A stretch of DNA of 64,000 bases from Tenacibaculum sp. MAR_2010_89. Lineage in GTDB: Bacteria > Bacteroidota > Bacteroidia > Flavobacteriales > Flavobacteriaceae. Every line of letters starts with the position of its first letter. Position 1 is the first letter of the stretch. The notes below the pieces were generated by a model. It saw only the letters and a program-made list of their open reading frames with translations. It had not been told where the DNA came from and searched no databases. Both the position numbers and the translations under genes were made by a program. This document shows positions 16,864-25,444 of this stretch, one piece after another. Where the stretch lies: assembly GCF_900105985.1 (NCBI RefSeq), contig NZ_FNUB01000005.1:3162001-3226000 (forward strand). The letters are read 5' to 3'.

Positions 16864-19380
16864 ATGGCAGATGGCGAAAAGTTGATTCCTATCAACATTG
16901 AAGAACAAATGAAATCAGCATATATCGACTACTCAATGTCGGTAATTGTATCAAGAGCTTTACCTGATGTTCGAGATGGTCTAAAACCAGTTCATCGTAG
17001 AGTTTTATTTGGAATGCATGAATTAGGAATTAAAGCTACAGGAGCATATAAGAAATCAGCAAGAATTGTTGGAGAAGTATTAGGTAAGTATCACCCACAT
17101 GGAGATACTTCCGTTTATGACTCTATGGTTCGTATGGCTCAAAACTGGAGTGTACGTTACATGATGGTTGATGGTCAAGGAAATTTTGGTTCTGTTGATG
17201 GTGATAGCCCAGCAGCAATGCGTTATACTGAGGTACGTATGCAAAAAATATCAGAAGATATGTTAGCTGATATTGAAAAAGATACTGTTGATCATAAATT
17301 AAATTTTGATGACACTTTAAAAGAACCTACAGTATTACCTACTCGTATACCTAACTTATTAGTAAACGGGGCTTCTGGTATTGCAGTTGGTATGGCTACA
17401 AACATGGCACCTCATAATTTAACCGAGGTTATTAATGGTACCATTGCATACATAGACAATAGAGATATTGAAATTGACGAGCTAATGCAACATGTAAAAG
17501 CTCCTGATTTTCCTAGTGGTGGAATTATTTATGGATATGATGGTGTACGTGATGCTTTTCATACTGGTAGAGGTCGTATTGTTATGCGAGCTAAAGCTAC
17601 TATTGAAGAAGTAAAAGGACGTGAATGTATTATTGTTACAGAAATTCCTTACCAAGTTAACAAAGCAGAAATGATTAAAAAAACTGCTGAGTTAGTAAAT
17701 GATAAAAAGTTAGAAGGAATCGCTAATATTCGCGATGAATCTGATAGAAAAGGAATGCGAATCGTTTATATTTTAAAGCGTGATGCGATTCCTAATATTG
17801 TATTAAATAAGTTATACAAATACACTCAATTGCAAACATCGTTTAGCGTTAATAATATCGCCTTAGTAAACGGTCGTCCTGAGCAATTAAACCTTAAACA
17901 ATTAATTCATTACTTCGTAGAACATCGTCATGAAGTAATTGTTCGTAGAACAGAATTTGAGCTAAAAAAGGCAGAAGCCCGTGCTCATATTTTAGAAGGT
18001 TTAATCATTGCTTCAGATAATATTGATGAAGTTATAGCTATCATTAGAGGGTCTTCTAATGCTGATGAAGCTCGTGAAAAATTAATTGCTCGTTTTGAAT
18101 TAACTGAAATTCAAGCAAAAGCAATAGTTGAAATGAGATTACGTCAGTTAACAGGACTGGAGCAAGATAAATTACGTGCTGAGTACGATGATATTATGGC
18201 TACTATTGTTGATTTAAAAGACATATTAGCAAACGAACCTAGACGTTATAGCATTATAAAAGATGAGTTAATCCATATTAGAGATAAATATGGTGATGAT
18301 CGTCGTTCAATTATTGAGTATGCTGGAGGTGACATGCGTATTGAAGACATGATTCCTAACTCTAAAGTTGTTGTTACTATTTCAAACGCAGGATACTTAA
18401 AAAGGACTAATCTTGATGAATATAAAGTTCAAAATAGAGGTGGTCGTGGACAAAAAGGTGTTGCTACAAGAAATGAAGATTTCTTAGAACATTTATTCGT
18501 AGGTACCAATCATCAGTACATGATGTTCTTTACTCAAAAAGGTAAAGTTTTCTGGATGCGTGTTTACGAAATTCCTGAAGGTGGTAAAAACACCAAAGGA
18601 AGAGCTATGCAAAACCTTATAAATATTGAGCAAGATGATAAAGTAAAAGCTTTTTTAGTTACTCAAGATTTAAAAGATGAAGATTACATAAATAATCATT
18701 ATGTAATTATGGCTACTAAAAAAGGACAAGTAAAAAAGACCTCTTTAGAACAATACTCAAGACCAAGAGCAAATGGTATAAACGCTATTACCATTAAGGA
18801 TGGCGATGAGTTACTTGAAGCAAAATTAACTACTGGTGATAGCCAAGTAATGTTAGCTTTAAAGTCAGGTAAAACGATTCGTTTTGAAGAAGCTAAAACG
18901 AGACCTATGGGTAGAACTGCTTCTGGGGTTCGTGGTATTACTTTACAACATGAACAAGATGAAGTAATAGGAATGGTTGCTGTAAACGATATGGAAAGCA
19001 ATATACTTGTTGTTTCTGAAAAAGGATATGGAAAAAGATCAAAGTTAGAGGATTACAGAATAACTAACCGTGGTGGTAAAGGTGTAAAAACTTTAAACAT
19101 TTCTGAAAAAACAGGTGAATTAGTTGCTATAAAAAATGTTGATGATTCTAATGATTTAATGATTATTAATAAATCAGGACTTACTATTAGAATGGCTGTA
19201 GAAGACCTACGTGTAATGGGACGTGCAACCCAAGGTGTTCGTTTAATCAACATTAAAAATAATGACAGTATAGCAGCAGTTGCTAAAGTTATGCATGAAG
19301 AAGAAGAAATAGATGAAGATGAAAATGGCATGGAAATTGAAAATGAAAATGATAATAACGAGAATCAAGAACAACAATAA
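16864..19380 (+). CDS. gyrA: DNA gyrase subunit A
   Basis: 838 aa. The N-terminal breakage-reunion domain carries catalytic Y121 in [10 protein letters not shown], and the C-terminal beta-pinwheel carries repeated blades with the GyrA-box-like [10 protein letters not shown]. The tail is highly acidic ([17 protein letters not shown]). The quinolone region reads [10 protein letters not shown], with Thr82 at the position of E. coli Ser83 and Asp86 retained. It introduces negative supercoils with GyrB. The TPR gene follows after 14 bp and is probably co-transcribed. Confidence 0.97.
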   Translation: MADGEKLIPINIEEQMKSAYIDYSMSVIVSRALPDVRDGLKPVHRRVLFGMHELGIKATGAYKKSARIVGEVLGKYHPHGDTSVYDSMVRMAQNWSVRYMMVDGQGNFGSVDGDSPAAMRYTEVRMQKISEDMLADIEKDTVDHKLNFDDTLKEPTVLPTRIPNLLVNGASGIAVGMATNMAPHNLTEVINGTIAYIDNRDIEIDELMQHVKAPDFPSGGIIYGYDGVRDAFHTGRGRIVMRAKATIEEVKGRECIIVTEIPYQVNKAEMIKKTAELVNDKKLEGIANIRDESDRKGMRIVYILKRDAIPNIVLNKLYKYTQLQTSFSVNNIALVNGRPEQLNLKQLIHYFVEHRHEVIVRRTEFELKKAEARAHILEGLIIASDNIDEVIAIIRGSSNADEAREKLIARFELTEIQAKAIVEMRLRQLTGLEQDKLRAEYDDIMATIVDLKDILANEPRRYSIIKDELIHIRDKYGDDRRSIIEYAGGDMRIEDMIPNSKVVVTISNAGYLKRTNLDEYKVQNRGGRGQKGVATRNEDFLEHLFVGTNHQYMMFFTQKGKVFWMRVYEIPEGGKNTKGRAMQNLINIEQDDKVKAFLVTQDLKDEDYINNHYVIMATKKGQVKKTSLEQYSRPRANGINAITIKDGDELLEAKLTTGDSQVMLALKSGKTIRFEEAKTRPMGRTASGVRGITLQHEQDEVIGMVAVNDMESNILVVSEKGYGKRSKLEDYRITNRGGKGVKTLNISEKTGELVAIKNVDDSNDLMIINKSGLTIRMAVEDLRVMGRATQGVRLINIKNNDSIAAVAKVMHEEEEIDEDENGMEIENENDNNENQEQQ

Positions 19381-19394
19381 ATAAGAATCTAAAA

Positions 19395-20639
19395 ATGAAA
19401 AAACAAATTATAGCACTTTCTTTAGGATTAGTATCATTAGGTACTTTTGCTCAAAAGTCAGAACTTAAAGCTGCTGAGAAGGCCATAAAAAAACAAGAGT
19501 TTAATACCGCAATTGTATCTATTGATGCAGCTGAAAAGTTAATTGCAAACGCTGATGATAAATATAAAGCTAAATTTTACTTTTTAAAAGGTAAAGCGTA
19601 TGCTGCTAAAAAAGATTACAAGGTAGCTGCTGATGCTTTCAAAAACTTATTTGATTTTGAAAAACAAATTGGTAAAGACAGATATTCTTCTGATGCTAAA
19701 CCTATGTTAGATCAATTAATTCAAGAAGTATCTAATAAAGCTGTTAATTTATACAACAATTTAAAAGATTATAAGAAAGCTTCTGAGAACTTCTACCTAA
19801 CATACCTATTAAGTCCTAAAGATACTTCTTTTGCTTACAATGCAGCAATATCTGCTACTCAGGCTAAAGAATATGATACTGCTCTTAAATATTATAATGA
19901 GTTAAGAAGAATTGGATATACTGGTATAGAAACTAAGTTTGTAGCTACTAGTAAGGAAACTGGTAAAGTGGAAGCTTTTGGTTCTAAATCTCAAAGAGAT
20001 TTAATGGTAAAATCAAAGCAATACATTAAACCAGAAAACAAGCTTTCTAAGTCTAAATCAGCTACTTTGATAAAAAATATTGCCTTAATATTAAAAGAAC
20101 AAGGTAAAACTGATGAAGCTATTGCTGCATTATCTGAAGCTCGTAAGCAAGACCCTAAAGATTTAAATTTATTACTTAATGAAGCTGATATGTATGTTAA
20201 GCTTAAACAAATGGATAAATTTGGTGAGTTAATGACAGAAGCTGTAGCATTAGATCCTACAAACCCTACATTATACTACAATTTAGGTGTTGTAAACTTT
20301 AATCAAGGTAGAGCTGATGACGCAAAAAAATACTATCAAAAAGCTGTTGAGTTAAAACCAGATTATGCTGATGCGTATATGAATTTAGCAGTTGTTGTAT
20401 TAGATAAAGATAAATCTATTGTTGAAGAGATGAATAAAAACTTATCTAACTTCAAAAAATATGACGAATTAGCTCTAAAACAAAAAGAAGTTTACAAAGA
20501 AGCTTTACCTTTTTTAGAAAAAGCTGATAGCTTAAGCAGAAACATTGACACTATTAAAACTTTAATGAATATATATGAAGTTTTAGAAATGGAAGGAAAA
20601 GCTAAAGAATACAGAGGAATATACAAATCGATGAGATAA
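19395..20639 (+). CDS. exported tetratricopeptide-repeat protein
   Basis: 414 aa with a signal peptide (MKKQIIALSLGLVSLGTFAQ) and TPR units along its length; the clearest is TLYYNLGVVNFNQGRADDAKKYYQKAVELKPDY split into two helices at about residues 295-327. It is likely a periplasmic scaffold. It sits 14 bp after gyrA and upstream of a terminator, an arrangement I believe is common in Flavobacteriaceae. The link to gyrase function is unclear. Confidence 0.9.
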   Translation: MKKQIIALSLGLVSLGTFAQKSELKAAEKAIKKQEFNTAIVSIDAAEKLIANADDKYKAKFYFLKGKAYAAKKDYKVAADAFKNLFDFEKQIGKDRYSSDAKPMLDQLIQEVSNKAVNLYNNLKDYKKASENFYLTYLLSPKDTSFAYNAAISATQAKEYDTALKYYNELRRIGYTGIETKFVATSKETGKVEAFGSKSQRDLMVKSKQYIKPENKLSKSKSATLIKNIALILKEQGKTDEAIAALSEARKQDPKDLNLLLNEADMYVKLKQMDKFGELMTEAVALDPTNPTLYYNLGVVNFNQGRADDAKKYYQKAVELKPDYADAYMNLAVVVLDKDKSIVEEMNKNLSNFKKYDELALKQKEVYKEALPFLEKADSLSRNIDTIKTLMNIYEVLEMEGKAKEYRGIYKSMR

Positions 20640-20660
20640 AGACTCTCCATCATATAAAAA

Positions 20661-20696
20661 AAAGAGATTACCGTTTTGGTAATCTCTTTTTTTTGT
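20661..20696 (+). terminator. terminator of gyrA-TPR operon
   Basis: A perfect 12 bp stem (AAAGAGATTACC / GGTAATCTCTTT) with loop GTTTT is followed by a T-run. Confidence 0.92.
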
Positions 20697-20884
20697 TTTT
20701 TAAAGTACAGAAATCGATTTATTCTAATTAAGCATTTAGACTTCCCTTAAAAGAACATTGACTTATACTTGGATACTGATTCCCTTTTACTTTTCTAATT
20801 ATATTAAACAAGTATTGAATACCTTCTAAAGCTATACTTAATTGTTTAGCATTAGCTTACATATTATTCTTAATTTTTGGACAT

Positions 20885-20915
20885 AAAAAAACCTATCAAA
20901 AATTTGATAGGTTTT
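20885..20915 (-). terminator. terminator of csp copy 1
   Basis: The inverted repeat AACCTATCAAA / TTTGATAGGTT is followed on the minus strand by a T-run. The equivalent hairpin after csp copy 2 has different but still paired outer bases. Confidence 0.8.
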
Positions 20916-20947
20916 CATTAAAAAATTAACTAGTAATAAAATATATA

Positions 20948-21139
20948 TTATAATACTCTAACGTTTACTGCGTTTAATCCTTTTTTTCCTTCTTGTAATT
21001 CGAATTCAACTTCGTCATTCTCACGAATTTCGTCGATTAATCCTGAAACATGTACAAAATGTTCTTTGTTTGATCCTTCTTCTGTGATAAATCCAAATCC
21101 TTTTGATTCGTTGAAGAATTTTACGGTACCTTTATTCAT
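20948..21139 (-). CDS. cold-shock protein, CspA family (copy 1)
   Basis: 63 aa, a single cold-shock domain that binds single-stranded RNA/DNA as an RNA chaperone. The RNP1 motif is KGFGFIT and RNP2 is HFVHVS. It differs from the copy at 21336 by one residue (ELQEGKK here, ELKEGKK there). Leader, promoter and terminator are also duplicated, at a spacing of 388 bp for the coding part. The leader contains a hairpin described at 21155-21178. Confidence 0.96.
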   Translation of the reverse strand: MNKGTVKFFNESKGFGFITEEGSNKEHFVHVSGLIDEIRENDEVEFELQEGKKGLNAVNVRVL

Positions 21140-21154
21140 TGTAAAAAATTATGT

Positions 21155-21178
21155 GTTACTTGCTTTAGTGCCAGTAAC
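21155..21178 (-). promoter_or_regulatory. 5' leader hairpin of csp copy 1
   Basis: On the minus-strand RNA the stem GUUACU / AGUAAC encloses a loop with a further GC/GC pairing around ACUAAA. It ends 15 nt before the start codon. The matching hairpin of copy 2 differs by a compensated pair, which supports a selected RNA structure. Confidence 0.55.
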
Positions 21179-21191
21179 GTTTATTGAGTTG

Positions 21192-21199
21192 CAAATCTA
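21192..21199 (-). promoter_or_regulatory. -7 box of csp copy 1
   Basis: TAGATTTG on the minus strand is an exact match to TAnnTTTG. No good TTG is seen 19-20 bp further upstream. The predicted leader is about 45 nt and includes the hairpin. Confidence 0.5.
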
Positions 21200-21272
21200 A
21201 TACCAATATTTTAATAATTAGACATTTATTTAACTTATTTTAATACAAGCAACAAAACTGTTATAAAATAAG

Positions 21273-21299
21273 ATAGCCTATCAAAGTTTGATAGGCTAT
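21273..21299 (-). terminator. terminator of csp copy 2
   Basis: The inverted repeat ATAGCCTATCAAA / TTTGATAGGCTAT is followed on the minus strand by a T-rich tail. Confidence 0.75.
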
Positions 21300-21335
21300 T
21301 CTCATTAAAAAATTAACTAGTAATAAAAATATATA

Positions 21336-21527
21336 TTATAATACTCTAACGTTTACTGCGTTTAATCCTTTTTTTCCTTCTTTTAATTCGAATTCAACTT
21401 CGTCGTTTTCACGAATTTCATCGATTAATCCTGAAACATGTACAAAATGTTCTTTGTTTGATCCTTCTTCTGTGATAAATCCAAATCCTTTTGATTCGTT
21501 GAAGAATTTTACGGTACCTTTATTCAT
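21336..21527 (-). CDS. cold-shock protein, CspA family (copy 2)
   Basis: 63 aa cold-shock domain, nearly identical to the protein at 20948-21139 (one Gln/Lys difference) and with the same RNP motifs. It has its own -7 box, leader hairpin and terminator, so the two genes are probably separate transcription units made by tandem duplication. It is upstream of copy 1 in the direction of transcription. Confidence 0.96.
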   Translation of the reverse strand: MNKGTVKFFNESKGFGFITEEGSNKEHFVHVSGLIDEIRENDEVEFELKEGKKGLNAVNVRVL

Positions 21528-21542
21528 TGTAAAAAATTATAT

Positions 21543-21566
21543 GTTGCTTGCTTTAGTGCTAACAAC
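21543..21566 (-). promoter_or_regulatory. 5' leader hairpin of csp copy 2
   Basis: On the minus-strand RNA the stem GUUGUU / AGCAAC has an A-U pair of copy 1 replaced by G-C, and a C-G replaced by U-G. The loop GCACUAAAGC is unchanged. Pairing is kept although the sequence differs. Confidence 0.55.
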
Positions 21567-21579
21567 GTTTATTGTATTG

Positions 21580-21587
21580 CAAATCTA
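21580..21587 (-). promoter_or_regulatory. -7 box of csp copy 2
   Basis: TAGATTTG on the minus strand, 388 bp from the same box in copy 1. Confidence 0.5.
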
Positions 21588-21651
21588 ATGCCAATATTTT
21601 AAATGTTAAAAAAAAATATAAATTATTTTAAATTAAGAAGGAATTAAACAT

Positions 21652-21680
21652 AAAAAAAAGCCGTTTAATTTACGGCTTTT
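21652..21680 (-). terminator. terminator of hisS-folE
   Basis: AAAAGCCGT / ACGGCTTTT with a short AT loop is followed on the minus strand by a T-run. Confidence 0.85.
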
Positions 21681-21712
21681 ATAATTTTAAAAATTTGACA
21701 ACATCTCAAAAA

Positions 21713-22414
21713 TTAGTCAAAACTTGTATCCATTTTTAAGTAATCTAAAAACTCTCTTTTAGTTTCTTTATCTTTAAACTTACCTCCAAATTCAGCAGTA
21801 ACAGTACTACTTTCAATGTCTTTAATTCCTCTAGAATTAACACATAAATGCTTTGCATCTATAACACAAGCTACATCATCAGTTCCTAAAGCTTCTTGCA
21901 TAGCTTGAACAACTTGCATTGTTAAACGTTCTTGTACTTGAGGTCTTTTAGAAAAATACTCAACAATTCTATTCATTTTGGATAAACCAATTACTTTTCC
22001 ATCAGAAATATAAGCCACATGTGCTCTACCTATAATTGGTAATAAATGGTGTTCACAAGTAGAGTACACGATAATATTTTTTTCTACTAACATTTCACCA
22101 TAATTATAATTATTGTCAAATGTAGAGGCCTTCGGTTTATTTTTTGGATTTAATCCCATGAATAATTCATTTACAAAAGCTTTTGCAACACGCTTAGGTG
22201 TACCTTGTAAACTATCATCTGTTAAATCCATTCCTAAAGTGATTAAAATATCTTTAACACTTTCTTGTATTTTTTCTATCTTTTCTTCATCAGAAATATC
22301 AAACGCATCTTTACGTATTGGCGATTCTGCCGACGTTCCTATGTGATTTTCTCCAATTTCTTCTATCCTTTCGTCATTCATTTTGTTGTTGTTCACTTCA
22401 AACATTTCTTTCAT
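21713..22414 (-). CDS. folE: GTP cyclohydrolase I
   Basis: 233 aa. It converts GTP to 7,8-dihydroneopterin triphosphate for folate or pterin synthesis. Zinc and active-site residues are visible in STCEHHLLPIIG and VIDAKHLCVNSRG, and the family block KRPQVQERLT is present. The N-terminal ~50 residues are a variable acidic extension. It lies 35 bp after hisS and probably shares its transcript. Confidence 0.97.
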   Translation of the reverse strand: MKEMFEVNNNKMNDERIEEIGENHIGTSAESPIRKDAFDISDEEKIEKIQESVKDILITLGMDLTDDSLQGTPKRVAKAFVNELFMGLNPKNKPKASTFDNNYNYGEMLVEKNIIVYSTCEHHLLPIIGRAHVAYISDGKVIGLSKMNRIVEYFSKRPQVQERLTMQVVQAMQEALGTDDVACVIDAKHLCVNSRGIKDIESSTVTAEFGGKFKDKETKREFLDYLKMDTSFD

Positions 22415-22449
22415 TTATTAGGGCGCAAATTTACAACTTTGTTATTAAT

Positions 22450-23814
22450 TTACTGTACTTTAGTTATCAATTCATCTAAAGAGCAAGTAGTTTGCTCAGA
22501 ATTTATCATATTTTTTAGAACAAATGTATCGTTCTCAACATCGGTTACTACAAACTCTATACCTCTATTAGTAACATATTTCCATTGCTTCTTTTGTTGT
22601 TTGTTACTAGTTGCGGTATCAGGATATAGCTCAGATTTTATGTTGTTTTCTCTTAAAACTCTAATTGCTTTTACTTTTTCCAAGCTCTCATTCTCATTAA
22701 AATTCAAGAACAATACCTTTGGCTTAGGTAACTCAACAGTTTCAAATAAATTGAGTTCTTCCATTACTAAGTAAATCCTATCTAATCCGAAAGATATTCC
22801 AACTCCAGATACATCTTTTAAACCAAAGATACCCGTTAAATCATCATACCTTCCACCTCCACCAATAGAGCCCATTTTTACTCCTTTCGGAGCCGAAACT
22901 TCATAAATAGCACCCGTATAATAATTTAGTCCACGAGCTAAAGTAACATCTATTTCTAAACTTGCAGAAGTTAACCCTAACTCAGTTATAGAATTATTTA
23001 TAAAACGTAACTCTTCTACTCCTTTTAAACCTTCGTCAGAACCTTGTAACATTCCTTCTAAAGAGGCTAATTTATCAGTATTAGTGCCAGAGAAATCAAA
23101 TAATGGATCAACTTTTTTAATTGCTTCTTCGGTGATTCCTTTAGAAAGCATTTCTTTTACAACTCCTTCCTTCCCAATTTTATCTAATTTATCTAAAGCA
23201 ACTGTAAAATCAATTAACTTATCTTTAGCTCCAATTACCTCAGCAATTCCAGATAAAATTTTACGATTATTGATTTTGATAGTCGTACCACTCAATCCTA
23301 ACTTACTAAAAACAGTATCGTATAATTGTACAAACTCTACTTCTTGCCATAAAGATTTACTTCCAACAACATCTGCATCGCATTGATAAAATTCGCGAAA
23401 ACGTCCTTTCTGTGGACGGTCTGCTCTCCAAACTGGCTGAATTTGATAACGTTTAAATGGAAAGGTAATATCATTTTGATGTTGTACTACATACCGTGCA
23501 AAAGGCACTGTTAAATCGTATCTTAATGCTTTTTCTGAGATTTTTGATATTAATTTTTGACTATTTTTTTCAGTTAATATATTATCATCAACTTTACTTA
23601 AATAATCTCCAGAATTTAAAATCTTAAAAATTAAACGATCCCCTTCTTCTCCATACTTCCCCATTAAGGTAGATGAGTTTTCAAAGCTTGGCGTTTCAAT
23701 AGGTTGAAATCCAAAATTTTCAAACGAATGTTTTATAGTACTAAATATGTAATTTCTTTTTGCTACTTCGGTTGATGAAAAATCTCTTGTTCCTTTTGGA
23801 ATACTTGGTTTCAT
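22450..23814 (-). CDS. hisS: histidyl-tRNA synthetase
   Basis: 454 aa, a class II synthetase. Motif 1 region PKGTRDFSS, motif 2 with [13 protein letters not shown], the histidine motif [13 protein letters not shown] and motif 3 [10 protein letters not shown] are all visible. The C-terminal anticodon-binding domain is present (PKVLFLNF to the end). It heads the hisS-folE pair. Confidence 0.98.
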   Translation of the reverse strand: MKPSIPKGTRDFSSTEVAKRNYIFSTIKHSFENFGFQPIETPSFENSSTLMGKYGEEGDRLIFKILNSGDYLSKVDDNILTEKNSQKLISKISEKALRYDLTVPFARYVVQHQNDITFPFKRYQIQPVWRADRPQKGRFREFYQCDADVVGSKSLWQEVEFVQLYDTVFSKLGLSGTTIKINNRKILSGIAEVIGAKDKLIDFTVALDKLDKIGKEGVVKEMLSKGITEEAIKKVDPLFDFSGTNTDKLASLEGMLQGSDEGLKGVEELRFINNSITELGLTSASLEIDVTLARGLNYYTGAIYEVSAPKGVKMGSIGGGGRYDDLTGIFGLKDVSGVGISFGLDRIYLVMEELNLFETVELPKPKVLFLNFNENESLEKVKAIRVLRENNIKSELYPDTATSNKQQKKQWKYVTNRGIEFVVTDVENDTFVLKNMINSEQTTCSLDELITKVQ

Positions 23815-23897
23815 ATTTTTTAATTATAAATCACGTCTTTAGTTTAAAAACGTAGTAATTAATTTTTATTTAATAATTGAATAAGCAAATATCTGAA

Positions 23898-24840
23898 TTA
23901 ATCACGAAAATAAGAAGTTTTATTTTTTCGTTTTAATCGATAAATACTTGCATTTAATTCAAAGCCTAGCAATAATATAATAGCATTCAACCAAACAAAC
24001 AACATTAATATAAGCAATGTTCCTATTGACCCATATAATTGATTGTATTTAGCAAATTTCACTACATAAATACCAAAAAGATAGAAAGAAAACATTGATA
24101 CAACTGTTGTTAAAATCGCACCAGGTGAAAAGAAACGAGTTTCTTTCCCTTGTTTGGTTCCGTATCTGAATAACAGTGAAACGATAGTAAAAATCATTAA
24201 TAAAAATAAAGAGCCTCTTCCGTAATAAAACAAGTCTAAATCACTGGTATTGAACCATCCTTTTTCATCTATTTTAGCTAAAGCAACTTGATACAGAATA
24301 ACAAAAACTACTGTAATAATTAAAAATAAAGACATTAACAATGATACTGCCAATGAAATCATATATGCTCTTATTATGTTCCTATACTCTTTAACATGAT
24401 AAGAATATTCAAAGCCTCCAAAAATTGCATTTACTCCGTTAGTCATTAAAAATATAGACGCTAAAAAACCAAAAGAAAGCAACCCTCCATATTGGTTATT
24501 TAAGATATCTTTTAAAACACCATCAACAGCATCAAATGTTTTTGGTGGTAACACTTCTTGAATTAATGAAAACAATCCTTCCTGAAAACCTTCAATAGGC
24601 ATATACGGTATTAAGGTTAGTATAAAAAGAAGAAATGGGAAAATTGCCATAAAAAAAACTAAAAGCAATTCCTCCTGCTCTAGTTGTTAATGCTCCTTTT
24701 ACAATACCTAAAACATACATTTCCAAAACATCATAAAGTGACATACCTTCTAAGCCTGGAATTTTAATAGTTTTTCCAAACCGAACCAATAAATTTATAA
24801 TTGGTATTTTTTCTAGTTTATTTTCAATTGGCTTAGTCAT
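23898..24840 (-). pseudogene. YihY/BrkB-type inner-membrane protein, frameshifted
   Basis: Two overlapping frames together make one UPF0761/YihY membrane protein of about 313 aa. The N-terminal part (24840 to about 24650) reads up to AGGIAFSFF, and the remainder continues from MAIFPFLLFILTLIPY in another frame. The break is at an A8 run (24651-24658, T8 on the coding strand); seven bases would give one intact frame. It could be a true mutation, phase variation at the homopolymer, or a sequencing error. It is last in the minus-strand nadC operon. Confidence 0.85.
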
Positions 24841-24854
24841 TTACTTTTTCTTTT

Positions 24855-25427
24855 TTACTTTATAATCACTTGATATTTTGTTAGCAATCCTATTATATTT
24901 TCTTTAGAAAAAATAGCTCCTTTTACATTATTATTCTCTACATCAATACTAAAGTTAATAGCAGTTTCAAAATTAACTTTTTCTAACTTGGTATTATCAA
25001 ATATTGATTTGCTCAAATCGCTATTATCGAAATAACTATTTTGTAAATCTGCTTCCGTAAAATCAACTTCATTAATTTGACAATCTACAAATTGAAAATT
25101 TTGCATTTTTAATTGATAGAACGAAGAGAAGTTTAATTGACATTTTGAAAAATTGATTCTCAATAAAAATGGATTTAGCTCATAAAAGTCAATCCCAATT
25201 AATTTTGAATTACTAAAATGTACTTCTTTAAAACTACTATCTTTTAGTTTTGTATTGCTTAAGTTACAATCTATAAATTCACATTCTAAAAACTCAGAAC
25301 CATTTATGTGTAACTCTGAAAAGTCGCAATTTTTAAATACACAAGAATCAAAGTCAGTTTTACTTAGTTGCTTACTAGTAAAACTGACTTTATTAAAAGT
25401 TTCATTGTTAAAATAATCGTTCATCAA
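24855..25427 (-). CDS. pentapeptide-repeat protein
   Basis: 190 aa built almost entirely of A(D/N)LxX-type pentapeptides (FKNCDFSELHINGSEFLECE, ADLQNSYFDNSDLSKS), which form a right-handed beta-helix. Pentapeptide proteins of the Qnr/MfpA type can protect gyrase by DNA mimicry, but many have no known role, and nothing here proves that function. It is 14 bp before the yihY gene and 17 bp after the M3 peptidase gene. Confidence 0.88.
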   Translation of the reverse strand: MMNDYFNNETFNKVSFTSKQLSKTDFDSCVFKNCDFSELHINGSEFLECEFIDCNLSNTKLKDSSFKEVHFSNSKLIGIDFYELNPFLLRINFSKCQLNFSSFYQLKMQNFQFVDCQINEVDFTEADLQNSYFDNSDLSKSIFDNTKLEKVNFETAINFSIDVENNNVKGAIFSKENIIGLLTKYQVIIK

Positions 25428-25444
25428 TTGAACTTTATTAATAA

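Noticed and set aside
22265..22774. 169 aa ORF on the + strand
   Set aside because: It overlaps both folE and hisS in antisense; its hydrophobic low-complexity composition comes from reverse-read AT-rich codons.
24855..25427. Quinolone-resistance (Qnr) function for the pentapeptide protein
   Set aside because: Only the repeat pattern is visible; Qnr-specific loops cannot be recognised and the operon context does not support it.
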